This document shows positions 17,276-26,925 of a stretch of 44,290 bases of DNA, piece by piece (positions within the stretch are counted from its first letter, which is position 1; each line of letters starts with the position of its first letter). This DNA is from CALUTH01 sp964452495 (GTDB lineage: Bacteria > Cyanobacteriota > Vampirovibrionia > Gastranaerophilales > Gastranaerophilaceae). The notes under the pieces were generated by a model. That model searched no databases. It saw only the letters and a program-made list of their open reading frames with translations, and had not been told where the DNA came from. Made by a program: the position numbers and the translations under genes. Where the stretch lies: positions 1-44,290 of the forward strand of contig CAYVMC010000016.1 in the NCBI GenBank assembly GCA_964452495.1. The letters are read 5' to 3'.

Positions 17276-18649
17276 ATGGCAAAGGTTAAATCAAAATACG
17301 TGTGTCAACAGTGCGGCTATGAATCTGCGGGTTACCTTGGCAAATGCCCTGAGTGCGGTTCCTGGAGCAGTTTTGTGGAAGAAATCACAACACAACCGGC
17401 AGCCGGTGAACGAAAAACTTTTACAATTACCGATGACACCCCGCCAATGAAGATTAATGATATTATTACAAACTCTGAAACCCGTTTTACCACTCAAATT
17501 TCAGAATTTGACAGAGTACTGGGCGGTGGAGTGGTTCAAGGCTCAGTTATTTTAATAGCAGGCGATCCAGGGATAGGAAAATCAACACTCCTGCTGCAAA
17601 CCGGCGGTACACTCTCAACAAACGGCAGAAAAGTTTTGTATATTTCGGCAGAAGAATCTCTGAGCCAGATTAAATTAAGAGCGCAAAGGCTGAAAGTTAA
17701 TGCCGACAATCTTTATATCTATTCACAAACAAACCTTGAGGCAATAAAACGCAGGATTGAAGAGAACAAACCGGACTTAGTTATTATAGACAGTATTCAA
17801 GCAATATACTCTGACGATATCCAGAGTTCAGCCGGCAGCGTAAGCCAGATTAAGGAGTGCTGTAACTCGCTTATTAATATTGCCAAAGGCTCAAATATTG
17901 CAATAATAGTAATCGGACATGTTACAAAAGAAGGAAATATCGCAGGACCCAAAATTCTTGAACACATGGTTGATGCGGTAATCCAGTTTGAAGGGGACAA
18001 GTACAAATCTCACAGGATTTTACGTTCTATAAAAAACCGTTTTGGTAACACTTCTGAGGTCGGGATTTTTGAAATGGAAGAAAACGGATTGCGCGAAGTT
18101 ACAAACCCCAGTGAGTTATTTATAAAAGATTTAGACAGTGTACAGGCTCCCGGAAGTGTCACAATCGTTACAAACGAAGGCTCTCGTCCGCTGCTTGTAG
18201 AAATTCAGGCTCTTGTAGGCACAACACCTTACCCGACCCCGCGGAGAATTGCAAACGGAGTAGATACCGGGCGTGTACATCAAATCCTTGCGGTACTTGA
18301 AAAGCGTGTCGGACTTAACCTGTCAAAACAAGATGTTTACGTAAATGTAATAGGTGGAATGAACATTACGGAAACAGCCGCCGATCTTGGAATAGCACTT
18401 GCAATAACCACCTGTGCAAGAGATATTATAATGGATAAGTTCACGGCAATTGTCGGTGAAATAGGGCTTTCAGGTGAAATACGCGCTGTAAGCAATATAG
18501 AAAAACGTATTGTTGAAGCTCAAAAACTCGGATTCAAACGAATAATTATCCCGCAATCAAATCCGATAAACAAAAATATTCAGGATATTGAAATAATCAA
18601 AGTTAAAAACATCCTTGATGCATTCAACAAAGGGTTGACGAGGGAATAA
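17276..18649 (+). CDS. radA: DNA repair ATPase RadA (Sms)
   Basis: RecA-like branch-migration helicase acting in recombinational repair, 457 residues as usual. An N-terminal four-Cys zinc finger (CQQCGYES...CPECG, about 10-28) is followed by Walker A GDPGIGKST near 96-104, the RadA signature KNRFG near 252, and a C-terminal Lon-protease-like domain (about 290-457) with GGMNITETAADLGIA. No Shine-Dalgarno precedes the ATG; a -10 box ends 6 nt before it. The next gene, rsmE, starts 2 nt after the stop, so radA-rsmE-cca form one operon. Confidence 0.97.
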   Translation: MAKVKSKYVCQQCGYESAGYLGKCPECGSWSSFVEEITTQPAAGERKTFTITDDTPPMKINDIITNSETRFTTQISEFDRVLGGGVVQGSVILIAGDPGIGKSTLLLQTGGTLSTNGRKVLYISAEESLSQIKLRAQRLKVNADNLYIYSQTNLEAIKRRIEENKPDLVIIDSIQAIYSDDIQSSAGSVSQIKECCNSLINIAKGSNIAIIVIGHVTKEGNIAGPKILEHMVDAVIQFEGDKYKSHRILRSIKNRFGNTSEVGIFEMEENGLREVTNPSELFIKDLDSVQAPGSVTIVTNEGSRPLLVEIQALVGTTPYPTPRRIANGVDTGRVHQILAVLEKRVGLNLSKQDVYVNVIGGMNITETAADLGIALAITTCARDIIMDKFTAIVGEIGLSGEIRAVSNIEKRIVEAQKLGFKRIIIPQSNPINKNIQDIEIIKVKNILDAFNKGLTRE

Positions 18650-18651
18650 TT

Positions 18652-19383
18652 ATGCCGCATTTTTTTATTAATTCCACAAATATTAACGGAACCAATATCC
18701 GCATAAATGATAAAGACAACTATAACCATATTGCCAAATCTCTCCGTGCCAGAACAGGCGAAGAAATAAAACTGTGCGATGAAACAGAAAAACTCTACCG
18801 ATGCAAAATAACATCCATTACTAAAACCGAAATCAACGCAGAAATATTATCAACAGAACAATCTAACCGTAAATTACCGTTTGATTTGACACTTGCACAA
18901 TCCCCGTTAAGGAGTGATGCACAATTAACGCTCGTGGAAAAAGCCACAGAACTAGGAGTCAGCAAAGTTTATCCTGTTTATACCGACAACTGTGCGCTTG
19001 CAAAAGACACGGCAGCAGCAAAAACAGAAAAGTGGCAAAAGACAATGTTTGAAGCATCAAAACAGTGTGAACGGGCTAATATTCCTGTTTGCGAAGAACT
19101 TACAACTCTCGACAAACTTCCGTTTGAAAATTTTGATAAAATAATTGTTTTCGCAGAGCGTTTGGAGGATATGACATTAAAAGAATATATCCGGCAAAAT
19201 CCTATAAATCAAAAAGCTAAAATACTTATTATAATAGGTCCAGAGGGTGGTTTTTCGGACAGAGAATTTGAATGGTTTAAATCAAAAAAACTGTCGCTTA
19301 TAACATTAGGTAAACTTATACTCAAAGCAGAAACCGCCGCAATCGTCGGCATAGGAAACCTGATTTATGGATATTCCAAATAG
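18652..19383 (+). CDS. rsmE: 16S rRNA m3U1498 methyltransferase
   Basis: SAM-dependent SPOUT-fold enzyme methylating U1498 of 16S rRNA, 243 residues. An N-terminal PUA-like domain is followed by the SPOUT domain with the knot motif IIGPEGGFSDREFE (near 194-207) and LGKLILKAETAAI near the end. GAGGG precedes the ATG. It lies 2 nt after radA and overlaps cca by 17 nt. Confidence 0.95.
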   Translation: MPHFFINSTNINGTNIRINDKDNYNHIAKSLRARTGEEIKLCDETEKLYRCKITSITKTEINAEILSTEQSNRKLPFDLTLAQSPLRSDAQLTLVEKATELGVSKVYPVYTDNCALAKDTAAAKTEKWQKTMFEASKQCERANIPVCEELTTLDKLPFENFDKIIVFAERLEDMTLKEYIRQNPINQKAKILIIIGPEGGFSDREFEWFKSKKLSLITLGKLILKAETAAIVGIGNLIYGYSK

Positions 19384-20746
19384 TTCAATAATTGAAGCTC
19401 TTAAAAGAAGCGGCAACGAAATTTATCTTGTCGGCGGCTCAGTGCGGGATGCAATTCTTGGCAGAAAAACATACGATAACGACATAATTGTGGCAGACAA
19501 GGATGCAAAAGTTTTCGCACAGAATTTAGCCAAAACTCTTGATGCTGTATATATTCCACTGGATGAAGAAAACAAGATTTACAGATTGGTAATGAGAGAT
19601 AAAATCAATTACATTGATATAACAAACCCAATAGAGAACAGCCTTGAAAAAGACCTTACAAGACGGGATTTTACAATTAATGCCATCGCTCTGAACATAA
19701 GTACCGGTAAAATCATTGATACCACAGGCGGGGAAGATGACTTAAAGAACGGTATAATTAGAATGGTTAAACCTGAAAACTTTGATGACGACCCGCTCAG
19801 GATATTAAGAGCATTCCGATTTGAAAGTGTACTTGGTTTTAATATTGATATACAAACACTGGAGGCAATCAAGTCACGAGTTCAGCAGATTAAAAAAACT
19901 GCTGTAGAGAGGATTAACTATGAAATATTAAAACTTTTTGAGGGAAAATACACGGTAAAATCTTTACTTTCTATGGATGAAGCTGGCTTATTGGAAGTTA
20001 TTTTCCCGCCGGTCACAGATGTAAAAAAAGTTCCTCCTAATACTCATCACCATCTTGATTTATTTCACCACTCGGTAGAAGTGGTCAATCAAATTCAACA
20101 GCTTTACGAAACCTCGCCGGACGAAATCCGCACACACCTTGATGCGCATGATTTTGGCGGCACTTCCAGACTGGGGCACCTTAAACTTGCAGGATTTCTG
20201 CATGATATTGGAAAGTTTCAAACCTGGACTATTGAAGAGAGCGGACGCCACAGGTTCATTAAACACGATGATGTCGGAGCCAAAATAGCAGACGGATTAT
20301 TAAAGAAAATGCACTTTTCAAAAAAACAAATTGAATATATAACAAAGCTGATTAAACTGCATATATATCCATCCGGAGTTATTCAAGCACCAAACCTATC
20401 CGATAAACACTATATGAGATATATCCGCAAAATGGAGAATGATGTAATAGACAATATACTTCTGGCAAAAGCCGACAGGCTGTCAGCACGAGGAGAAGCC
20501 ATTACGGAAAAAATTCTTTCGGATAACATAAACGGACTAGACAAGATGCTCAATTTTTATCTTGATATAAGAGAAACTCTTAAACCGCTGCCTAAACTTC
20601 TGGACGGGAAAGAGATTATGGAAATTCTGAATATTCCCCCATCCCCAAAACTGGGAGAAATCGTAGACGCATTAAAAGAAGCACAAATATCAGGGGATAT
20701 TAATACAAAAGATGAGGCAGTGGAGTTTGTAAAAAGTTATAAATAG
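19367..20746 (+). CDS. cca: tRNA nucleotidyltransferase / poly(A) polymerase family with HD domain
   Basis: Class II nucleotidyltransferase-fold enzyme, 459 residues, adding CCA (or A/CC) to tRNA 3' ends. The N-terminal catalytic domain has GGSVRDAILG (about 22-31) followed by the metal-binding acidic pair in YDNDIIV, then the RRDFTINA and ILRAFRFE family motifs. An HD domain follows with FLHDIGKF near 277. Organisms related to cyanobacteria sometimes split CC- and A-adding activities, and the sequence alone does not settle which this is. The ATG at 19367 lies inside the end of rsmE (17-nt overlap), so translation is probably coupled. It is convergent with the R3H ATPase gene, with no clear terminator. 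Confidence 0.9.
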   Translation: MDIPNSSIIEALKRSGNEIYLVGGSVRDAILGRKTYDNDIIVADKDAKVFAQNLAKTLDAVYIPLDEENKIYRLVMRDKINYIDITNPIENSLEKDLTRRDFTINAIALNISTGKIIDTTGGEDDLKNGIIRMVKPENFDDDPLRILRAFRFESVLGFNIDIQTLEAIKSRVQQIKKTAVERINYEILKLFEGKYTVKSLLSMDEAGLLEVIFPPVTDVKKVPPNTHHHLDLFHHSVEVVNQIQQLYETSPDEIRTHLDAHDFGGTSRLGHLKLAGFLHDIGKFQTWTIEESGRHRFIKHDDVGAKIADGLLKKMHFSKKQIEYITKLIKLHIYPSGVIQAPNLSDKHYMRYIRKMENDVIDNILLAKADRLSARGEAITEKILSDNINGLDKMLNFYLDIRETLKPLPKLLDGKEIMEILNIPPSPKLGEIVDALKEAQISGDINTKDEAVEFVKSYK

Positions 20747-20794
20747 CTTAACATACAATTGCCCCTGTATTGTATTAATCAAACAATCAACACA

Positions 20795-22405
20795 TTAAGC
20801 CGTATAATCTTTACCGCCGACTATTCTAAGGTGACGATTTGAACCTTCGCCCACAGATTTGCTCTCAAGGTTGTGCTGTTCGACAAGTTCATGCTGGAGT
20901 TTGCGTATATGCTGGTTTTGCGGTGAAAGTTCTATGTGTTCTGCACCTGCAAGAATTTTATTTATTGCTGCCTTTGCTTCATCCAATGCACGCTCTGCAT
21001 CATCACAGTAGCCTTGCAATTTTTCCGCCTTATTTTGCAAGTCGAGTGCCTCTTTCATAACTTTTTGGATTTGAGCCATTGAATTTGTTTTTACATAAAA
21101 AATTTGCAGCCTGTAATCATTAGCAGTTGAGAGAACTTTTGCCCCGCCCTTGGCAAAATTCTTGTGTGCAATAACTAAATCAGCATCATCAATATTACGG
21201 GTAATTTCGACATTTAAGTCTAAACGTTCTATGATTTTTTCAACAATCGTTCTTGAAACCGCATAAAGATAAATTTTCTTGAACGGCTTCATATCTTCAA
21301 CATACTGTTTTCTGTTAAACGAAAATTTAAGACTGTCGCTTGCTTCAGGAAGTATTTTATCTTCGATTTTATTAATATGCTCAACAACCGTTTGTGCCTG
21401 TGTTTCCGATTTATCCGGTTCTTCGTACCCTTTATCAACTTTTCTGATTTCAGGTCTTATCGGCCACCCCCGCAATATATAATCAACAGCTTCCGCCGCA
21501 TCTTTATAAACAGCAAGAGTATTTCTATCAATAATTTCTATCACTATATCAAAAGTCGGCTGTTTTTCACGTTCCAGAACAGTTTTTTGCGAACCTCTGC
21601 GTTTTGCCTCGTCATCCCCCAGAGTAACCGATTGAACACCGCCTACAAGGTCTGAAAGTGTCGGGTTTTTGATAAGACTTTCAAGACTGTTACCGTGAGC
21701 CGTTGCTATAAGCATAACACCACGTTCTGCTATTGTTCTAGCAGCCTGCGCTTCTGCTTCCGTACCGATTTCATCGACAACAATGACTTCAGGTGTATGA
21801 TTTTCAACAGCCTCAATCATTATATCTTTCTGATACTCAGGCTGACGCACCTGCATACGTCTTGCACAACCGATTGCAGGATGCGGGGTATCACCATCAC
21901 CAGCTATTTCGTTTGATGTATCAACAATTACTACACGTTTGCCGAGTTCATCAGCAACAAGACGCGATATCTCTCTTAATTTAGTAGTTTTACCAACCCC
22001 TGGGCGTCCTAAAAATAAAATACTCTTTCCTAATAAGCATATATCCTTTATGCAAGCAATTGTCCCCGTGATTACACGTCCTATACGACAAGTTAAACCT
22101 ACTACCTTACCCTGCCTGTTTCTAATTGCACTAATCCTGTGCAGAGTCCCCGGGATACCGGAACGGTTATCAGAAGTAAATTCTTGAAGATGACTTGTGA
22201 TAAAGTTGATATCATCCTCCGTTATTTCTTCGCACCCGATACGTTCAATCTTGCCGCCTGCATGCCTGATTTCCGGAATCCGCCCTATATCGAGTACAAT
22301 TTCAATTACGTCTTCCAATTGGTCGTGCGTAACATTCCGGACAATTTTGTCAGGCATAATCGCTAACATTTTGTCTAGGTCATTATGGAATTGTATTTCA
22401 TTCAT
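20795..22405 (-). CDS. SpoIIIAA-like AAA ATPase with R3H domain (Ycf45-like)
   Basis: 536 residues. The N-terminal half resembles SpoIIIAA/Ycf45 secretion-type ATPases: Walker A GRPGVGKTTKLREI near 132 and Walker B VIVVDEIGTEAEAQ near 205. A middle linker is followed by an alpha/beta segment and a C-terminal R3H nucleic-acid-binding domain (about 485-536), with the RxxxH signature in IRKLQHELVEQ. The same architecture is known from cyanobacteria and plastids, where its function is poorly defined; binding of single-stranded nucleic acid is expected. A candidate extended -10 (TGGTATAAT on the minus strand, 22478-22486) lies about 75 nt upstream of the start, so this gene probably has a leader. 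Confidence 0.85.
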   Translation of the reverse strand: MNEIQFHNDLDKMLAIMPDKIVRNVTHDQLEDVIEIVLDIGRIPEIRHAGGKIERIGCEEITEDDINFITSHLQEFTSDNRSGIPGTLHRISAIRNRQGKVVGLTCRIGRVITGTIACIKDICLLGKSILFLGRPGVGKTTKLREISRLVADELGKRVVIVDTSNEIAGDGDTPHPAIGCARRMQVRQPEYQKDIMIEAVENHTPEVIVVDEIGTEAEAQAARTIAERGVMLIATAHGNSLESLIKNPTLSDLVGGVQSVTLGDDEAKRRGSQKTVLEREKQPTFDIVIEIIDRNTLAVYKDAAEAVDYILRGWPIRPEIRKVDKGYEEPDKSETQAQTVVEHINKIEDKILPEASDSLKFSFNRKQYVEDMKPFKKIYLYAVSRTIVEKIIERLDLNVEITRNIDDADLVIAHKNFAKGGAKVLSTANDYRLQIFYVKTNSMAQIQKVMKEALDLQNKAEKLQGYCDDAERALDEAKAAINKILAGAEHIELSPQNQHIRKLQHELVEQHNLESKSVGEGSNRHLRIVGGKDYTA

Positions 22406-22594
22406 TATATATAATATGCCTTTCTTGTTGGCTGAAACGGCTTATTAAGTTTTTCTAATTTATCTCCCTATATAATTATTATACCACATTAAAACATTTT
22501 TATAACAGATTTAACATTTTGCAAAAAAGATAAATTTTTAAATCGTGAAAATCATTGTATATCCAAGAATACAGGAGTTTAGTTTTAGGAAAAA

Positions 22595-22685
22595 TTACCC
22601 TCTACCCACCGGCTAATTCGTGATAAATCTTCAAGTATTCTTTAGAGCTTTTCTCCCACGAAAAATCAGCCGACATTGCACTGTT
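22595..22685 (-). pseudogene. 91-bp remnant of the glgA 3' end (left copy of flanking direct repeat)
   Basis: Perfectly identical to 26926-27016, in the same orientation. It encodes the last 27 or so codons of glgA (ending KIYHELAGG and stop) with no gene body attached; similarity stops abruptly on both sides. Together with the right copy it brackets the three AAA genes, like the two ends of an element inserted at the 3' end of glgA, or a tandem duplication that lost its centre. The rest of the 22406-22886 spacer is AT-rich and shows no gene. Confidence 0.9.
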
Positions 22686-22886
22686 TTTCTTTGTATTGAT
22701 AACATAAACTTTTGTAACAATTTCAATATATTTTATCAGAAAACACACAAATTATATTTTTACGAGTTTTAATAGTATTAAAAGTTATATCAAATACACA
22801 AAAAATTAATCCTGATAAACCTTACACAAGCCGAATAAATATATAGTAAACGCATTGAGGAATATAAAAGAAAGGAGTAGAAAGAA

Positions 22887-24227
22887 ATGAAAGTTCCCGC
22901 AATTAGTACACATTATATCGGACGAAATGAACGATATAAAAACGATAACCAAACAACAACAAACACAATAAGCAACAAATACGAAAACAATAACACATCG
23001 CCATTTATTTCGGACAGTTACGGCAGGGCTATGTTAAATATGAATAACAATAGTCCGAATTTTGGGTTTTTCTTGCTAGGCATAGCATCTATATTATTGG
23101 GGATAATATTGGCGAGTGCTGTAATCTCTATAACTGAGCTTATTAGGTCTGATGGATATGGCACAGATGTTGATGAAGCTGAAAAAGAAAAAATGTTGAA
23201 CGAGCTGACCAAAGAATACAAAACAGATATTGAAAAAATAAGCCGCTCAATGGGCAAAGATAAAAAGGAAGCAGAAAAGTATTATAACGGCTACTTACAA
23301 GCTTCCTACATCAAAGAGAAAAAAGGGCATGAAACAGGAATGAACACCGTAATGGGATATACTCTTGAAAAATACCAGATTATGAAAGAACTTTTATCAC
23401 CAATGGCATTAGCACAGAACACAGTAGAACCGCAAGTTAGAGAACTTGTTCCAAACGGTATACTTTTATACGGACCTCCGGGAACAGGTAAAACATACAT
23501 TGCTGAAAAAATCGGCGAACACATGAAACATTTTGGAACAAATGTTGTAGATTTGAATATTAATACTAATGGTCCCTCTGAAGAAAATAAAATCCAGCTG
23601 GTTAACTATATATTTGATAAAGCAAAACAAAATTTTGAAGATACAGGCAAATACACTATTATTAATATTAATGATCTTGCAGGAATTTTTGAAAAAAGAA
23701 AAAACAACAGCAATCCAAACTTGTTAGATACGTTTTTACTACGGCTTGACCAAAGTGCCAAAAACGGGGCTGTTGCAGTTATTACTATTAATGAACCGGA
23801 ATCCGTTGACCGTGCACTCCTTCGCAAAGGCAGAGTTGACCTAAAAATGCCAATAGGCAAGATGGAGAAGTTTGAAAATGCTGAGATGATAAACTTTGCA
23901 CTTTATAATACTCTTTCAACAAGAGATTCTGCTGGGAAATTTAACTATAAAAAAGTCGTTGACGAAATGAAAAAAAATGACTGGCTTTTCACACCCGCAG
24001 AATTTTTTGATTTCGCCAAACAAATGGGACGTGATAAAGAAGTAAATGCAGATAATATGATTGCTCTGATGGAAAAATTAACAGGAAAAAATAAAAAAGA
24101 TCCAGAGAAACCTTCATTCAATGATGCTGAATTATCACCCGAGCGCAGGGAAGAATTTAGAGAAACAATCCATTTTGTAGATAATGTATATAACAACAAA
24201 ATTGATGATACACATGAGAACAGTTAA
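22887..24227 (+). CDS. Membrane-anchored AAA ATPase, copy 1
   Basis: 446 residues. An Asn/Thr-rich N-terminus (1-61) precedes one hydrophobic segment (about 62-85) and a charged helical region (about 95-175). An AAA domain follows with Walker A GPPGTGKT at 196-203, a weak Walker B (TIININD near 257-263, with Asn-Asp replacing Asp-Glu), sensor 1 VITIN, and an arginine-finger region ALLRKGRVD like that of FtsH-group AAA proteins. No protease domain follows. AAAGGAG precedes the ATG. Residues 1-61 are identical to copy 2 except one Ser/Asn, and the leader DNA is also copied. The substrate is unknown; a remodelling role at the inner membrane is inferred. Confidence 0.8.
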   Translation: MKVPAISTHYIGRNERYKNDNQTTTNTISNKYENNNTSPFISDSYGRAMLNMNNNSPNFGFFLLGIASILLGIILASAVISITELIRSDGYGTDVDEAEKEKMLNELTKEYKTDIEKISRSMGKDKKEAEKYYNGYLQASYIKEKKGHETGMNTVMGYTLEKYQIMKELLSPMALAQNTVEPQVRELVPNGILLYGPPGTGKTYIAEKIGEHMKHFGTNVVDLNINTNGPSEENKIQLVNYIFDKAKQNFEDTGKYTIININDLAGIFEKRKNNSNPNLLDTFLLRLDQSAKNGAVAVITINEPESVDRALLRKGRVDLKMPIGKMEKFENAEMINFALYNTLSTRDSAGKFNYKKVVDEMKKNDWLFTPAEFFDFAKQMGRDKEVNADNMIALMEKLTGKNKKDPEKPSFNDAELSPERREEFRETIHFVDNVYNNKIDDTHENS

Positions 24228-24237
24228 ACTTTCATCA

Positions 24238-24257
24238 TTTGTAAATATTTGTAAAAA
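24238..24257 (+). promoter_or_regulatory. TTTGTAAA direct repeat upstream of the degenerate AAA gene
   Basis: TTTGTAAATA followed directly by TTTGTAAAAA, a 10-bp period, matching the pair at 11549-11568. About 25 nt further on, TATACACGCAAATTATG resembles AACACACAAATTATAT upstream of the first AAA gene (22742-22757). Confidence 0.35.
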
Positions 24258-24333
24258 TTTTAGTATTTTTTACTGTTATACACGCAAATTATGTTTTTTT
24301 GAATTTTAATAAATATAAATAGAAAGGTTAGAA

Positions 24334-25473
24334 ATGAATACATTAAAAGTAATCCCATCAATAACACCTATGAATTTTAAACAGACAGAGTATCCCAGAT
24401 TCACATCACAAACAGTGCAGCAGCCTATGCCTCCTAAAAAAAATATTTATGCCGCAGCCGGCGGTGCCGGACTGGTAATTGCTGCTGGAGTTCTATTAGG
24501 AGCTGCTGCTGTAAAATTAGCTCCAAAAATAAAATCAATATTAAAACATACTAACCCAAAAACCAGTACTGAACGTGATAAATACAAGTTAATAAAAGAA
24601 GATATGTTCAGCGAAGAATCAATTAGACATGATTTACATCGTTCTTATTTTGCCGAACTAACACTTAATAATAGCATACCAGCACCAAACGGAGTACTCT
24701 TCAGGGGACCGGAAGGTTCTAAAACAATGGATATTCATTTAAATAAATTTGTTGATGAATTAAAACAGCATAATTGGGATATCGTTGAAGTACCTCAATT
24801 AGATAAAAATAAAATAACAGGCTCTAGTACCAGCAGAGACCCTTATTTAGGGGATTACCTCATGATGCTGTATGATATTTTTAATAGTGCTGCTGATAAA
24901 TACAAGCAGACAGGACAAAAAACTGCTATTGTTATCAGGAACTTTAATAAAATTACTGAGCCTCGAAGAAATATATTATCAGTACCTAATCATAAAGAAC
25001 ACTACAAACTTGACTTCACAGATGCTCTTCTGGGATTAACTGATAATTTATATAAAAGAGGTTGTACTCTGGTAACTGATTCACCACTTAGTGCTTCTCT
25101 TGACCCTGCATCTATAAGGGTCGGAAGAATTGATATCAAAATATTATTACCCCCTTTAAAAGAAGACAGCCAAAATATCTGGGAACAATTTTTAAAACAA
25201 AATTATTTCGAATTTAAACATGCTGAAAAAACAATCAATACATACGGCTATGATCCCTGTTTAAACGGGACTACCTGGCGGTTACAATACGCAATAGATA
25301 ATTTTCCGAAAGAATATCAAGAATCCAGCAAGCTCTATCAGGAACTACAAGGAACAAAATTCTATCCGGATAAGTATAAAGAACTTATTGACAACGCTCC
25401 ACCTAAAAAACCAGAAGAAAGCTGGAGAGATGTTCATAGAAGAAATCGGGTACAAAATAACGATAAAAAATAA
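24334..25473 (+). CDS. Degenerate AAA-family protein with broken P-loop
   Basis: 379 residues, between the two AAA paralogues and clearly related in layout: a short N-terminus with PRFTS, a hydrophobic Ala/Gly-rich segment (about 37-60), then an AAA-like domain. The P-loop reads GPEGSKT (125-131), which lacks one residue of GxxGxGKT, and the Walker B position reads AIVIRNFNKI without acidic residues. The arginine-finger region SIRVGRIDIK is retained. It should therefore not hydrolyse ATP on its own but could sit in a mixed ring with its neighbours. The C-terminus is Pro/Lys-rich (PPKKPEESWRD). AAAGG precedes the ATG. Confidence 0.7.
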   Translation: MNTLKVIPSITPMNFKQTEYPRFTSQTVQQPMPPKKNIYAAAGGAGLVIAAGVLLGAAAVKLAPKIKSILKHTNPKTSTERDKYKLIKEDMFSEESIRHDLHRSYFAELTLNNSIPAPNGVLFRGPEGSKTMDIHLNKFVDELKQHNWDIVEVPQLDKNKITGSSTSRDPYLGDYLMMLYDIFNSAADKYKQTGQKTAIVIRNFNKITEPRRNILSVPNHKEHYKLDFTDALLGLTDNLYKRGCTLVTDSPLSASLDPASIRVGRIDIKILLPPLKEDSQNIWEQFLKQNYFEFKHAEKTINTYGYDPCLNGTTWRLQYAIDNFPKEYQESSKLYQELQGTKFYPDKYKELIDNAPPKKPEESWRDVHRRNRVQNNDKK

Positions 25474-25520
25474 ATATAGAGTAAAACATTGAGGAATATG
25501 AAAGAAAGGAGTAGAAAGAA

Positions 25521-26861
25521 ATGAAAGTTCCCGCAATTAGTACACATTATATCGGACGAAATGAACGATATAAAAACGATAACCAAACAACAACAAACAC
25601 AATAAGCAACAAATACGAAAACAATAACACATCGCCATTTATTTCGGACAATTACGGCAGGGCTATGTTAAATATGAATAACAATAGTCCGAATTTTGGG
25701 TTTGCAGTAACAGCTGCTTTTATTGCAACATGTATTTTATTAACCGGTCTTTTATGCACCACAATAACTATATATAGCCTTATTAATTGTGGCAACCACG
25801 ACACAGATGTTGACGAAGAAGGCCAACAAAAAGCACTGGATGAATTAACCAAAGAATACAAAACAGATATTGAAAAAATAAGCCGCTCAATGGGCAAAGA
25901 TAAAAAAGAAGCAGAAAAATATTATAACAACTACTTACAAGCCTCCTACATAAAACAGAAAAAAGGGCATGAAACAGGAATGAATGCCGTAATGGGGTAC
26001 ACACTTGAAAAATATCAGATAATGAAAGACCTGCTTTCTCCTATGGCTCTGGCTCAAAAAACATCATACCCGCAAGTTAGGGAACTTGTTCCAAATGGCG
26101 TACTTTTATATGGTCCTTCAGGAACAGGTAAAACATACATTGCCCAAAAAATCGGCGAACACATGAAACATTTTGGAACAAATGTTGTAGATTTAGACGT
26201 CAACTCCGCAGGACGTTCGGAAGAAGCAAAAATCCAGCTGGTTAATTCTGTATTTGATAAAGCAAAACAAGATTTTGAAAATACAGGCAAATACACTATT
26301 ATTAATATTAATGGTCAGGCAGGAATTTTTGAAAAAAGAAAAAACAATCGTAATCCAAATTTGTTAGATACATTTTTACAACGGCTTGACCAAAGTGCAA
26401 AAAATGGAGCTGTTGCAGTTATTACTATTAATGAACCCGAATTCGTTGATCGTGCACTCCTTCGTAAAGGCAGAGTTGACCTAAAAATGCCAATCGGTAA
26501 GATGGAAAAGTTTGAAAATGCAGAGATGATAAACTTTGCACTTTATAACAATAGCACTACAAAAAATTATGCCCGTACATTTGATTATAAAAAAGTCATT
26601 AATGAGATGGAAAAGAATAAATGGGCCTTCACTCCGGCAGAATTCCTGAATTTTGTAAAACAAATGGATAGAGATAATGAAGTAAATGCGGATAAGATGG
26701 TTGACCTGATGAAAAAATTAACAGGTGAAACTAAAAAAGATCCAGAGAAACCTTCATTAAATGATGCCGAATTATCCCCCGAACGCAGGGAAGAGTTTAA
26801 ACAAAAAATAGACTTTGTTAATAATATATATGATGAAGAAATTAATGCAGCGAAAGAATGA
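25521..26861 (+). CDS. Membrane-anchored AAA ATPase, copy 2
   Basis: 446 residues, same length as copy 1 at 22887. Residues 1-61 and the leader (GAGGAATATNAAAGAAAGGAG) are almost identical in DNA. The hydrophobic segment (62 to about 95) is completely different (AVTAAFIATCILLTGLLC against FLLGIASILLGIILAS). From DVDE onwards the two align again. Walker A is GPSGTGKT (196-203). The Walker B position reads IININGQAG, so the catalytic acid is lost; the arginine-finger region ALLRKGRVD is kept. It probably binds ATP but hydrolyses poorly. It lies 47 nt after the degenerate AAA gene, and a terminator follows. Confidence 0.8.
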   Translation: MKVPAISTHYIGRNERYKNDNQTTTNTISNKYENNNTSPFISDNYGRAMLNMNNNSPNFGFAVTAAFIATCILLTGLLCTTITIYSLINCGNHDTDVDEEGQQKALDELTKEYKTDIEKISRSMGKDKKEAEKYYNNYLQASYIKQKKGHETGMNAVMGYTLEKYQIMKDLLSPMALAQKTSYPQVRELVPNGVLLYGPSGTGKTYIAQKIGEHMKHFGTNVVDLDVNSAGRSEEAKIQLVNSVFDKAKQDFENTGKYTIININGQAGIFEKRKNNRNPNLLDTFLQRLDQSAKNGAVAVITINEPEFVDRALLRKGRVDLKMPIGKMEKFENAEMINFALYNNSTTKNYARTFDYKKVINEMEKNKWAFTPAEFLNFVKQMDRDNEVNADKMVDLMKKLTGETKKDPEKPSLNDAELSPERREEFKQKIDFVNNIYDEEINAAKE

Positions 26862-26892
26862 CTACAATAATGATAATTAACAAACAAAACCT

Positions 26893-26925
26893 AACGGCTG
26901 AAAAAAATTCAGCCGTTTTAACTTT
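26893..26925. terminator. Bidirectional terminator between AAA copy 2 and glgA
   Basis: AACGGCTGAA-AAAAA-TTCAGCCGTT (26893-26917) followed by TTTAACTTTTT on the + side and, on the - side, by AGGTTTTG. It serves the convergent AAA gene and probably glgA. Confidence 0.8.

Noticed and set aside
20753..20775. ATACAAT...ATTGTAT dyad between cca and the R3H ATPase gene
   Set aside because: AT-only arms and no T tail; too weak to call a terminator.
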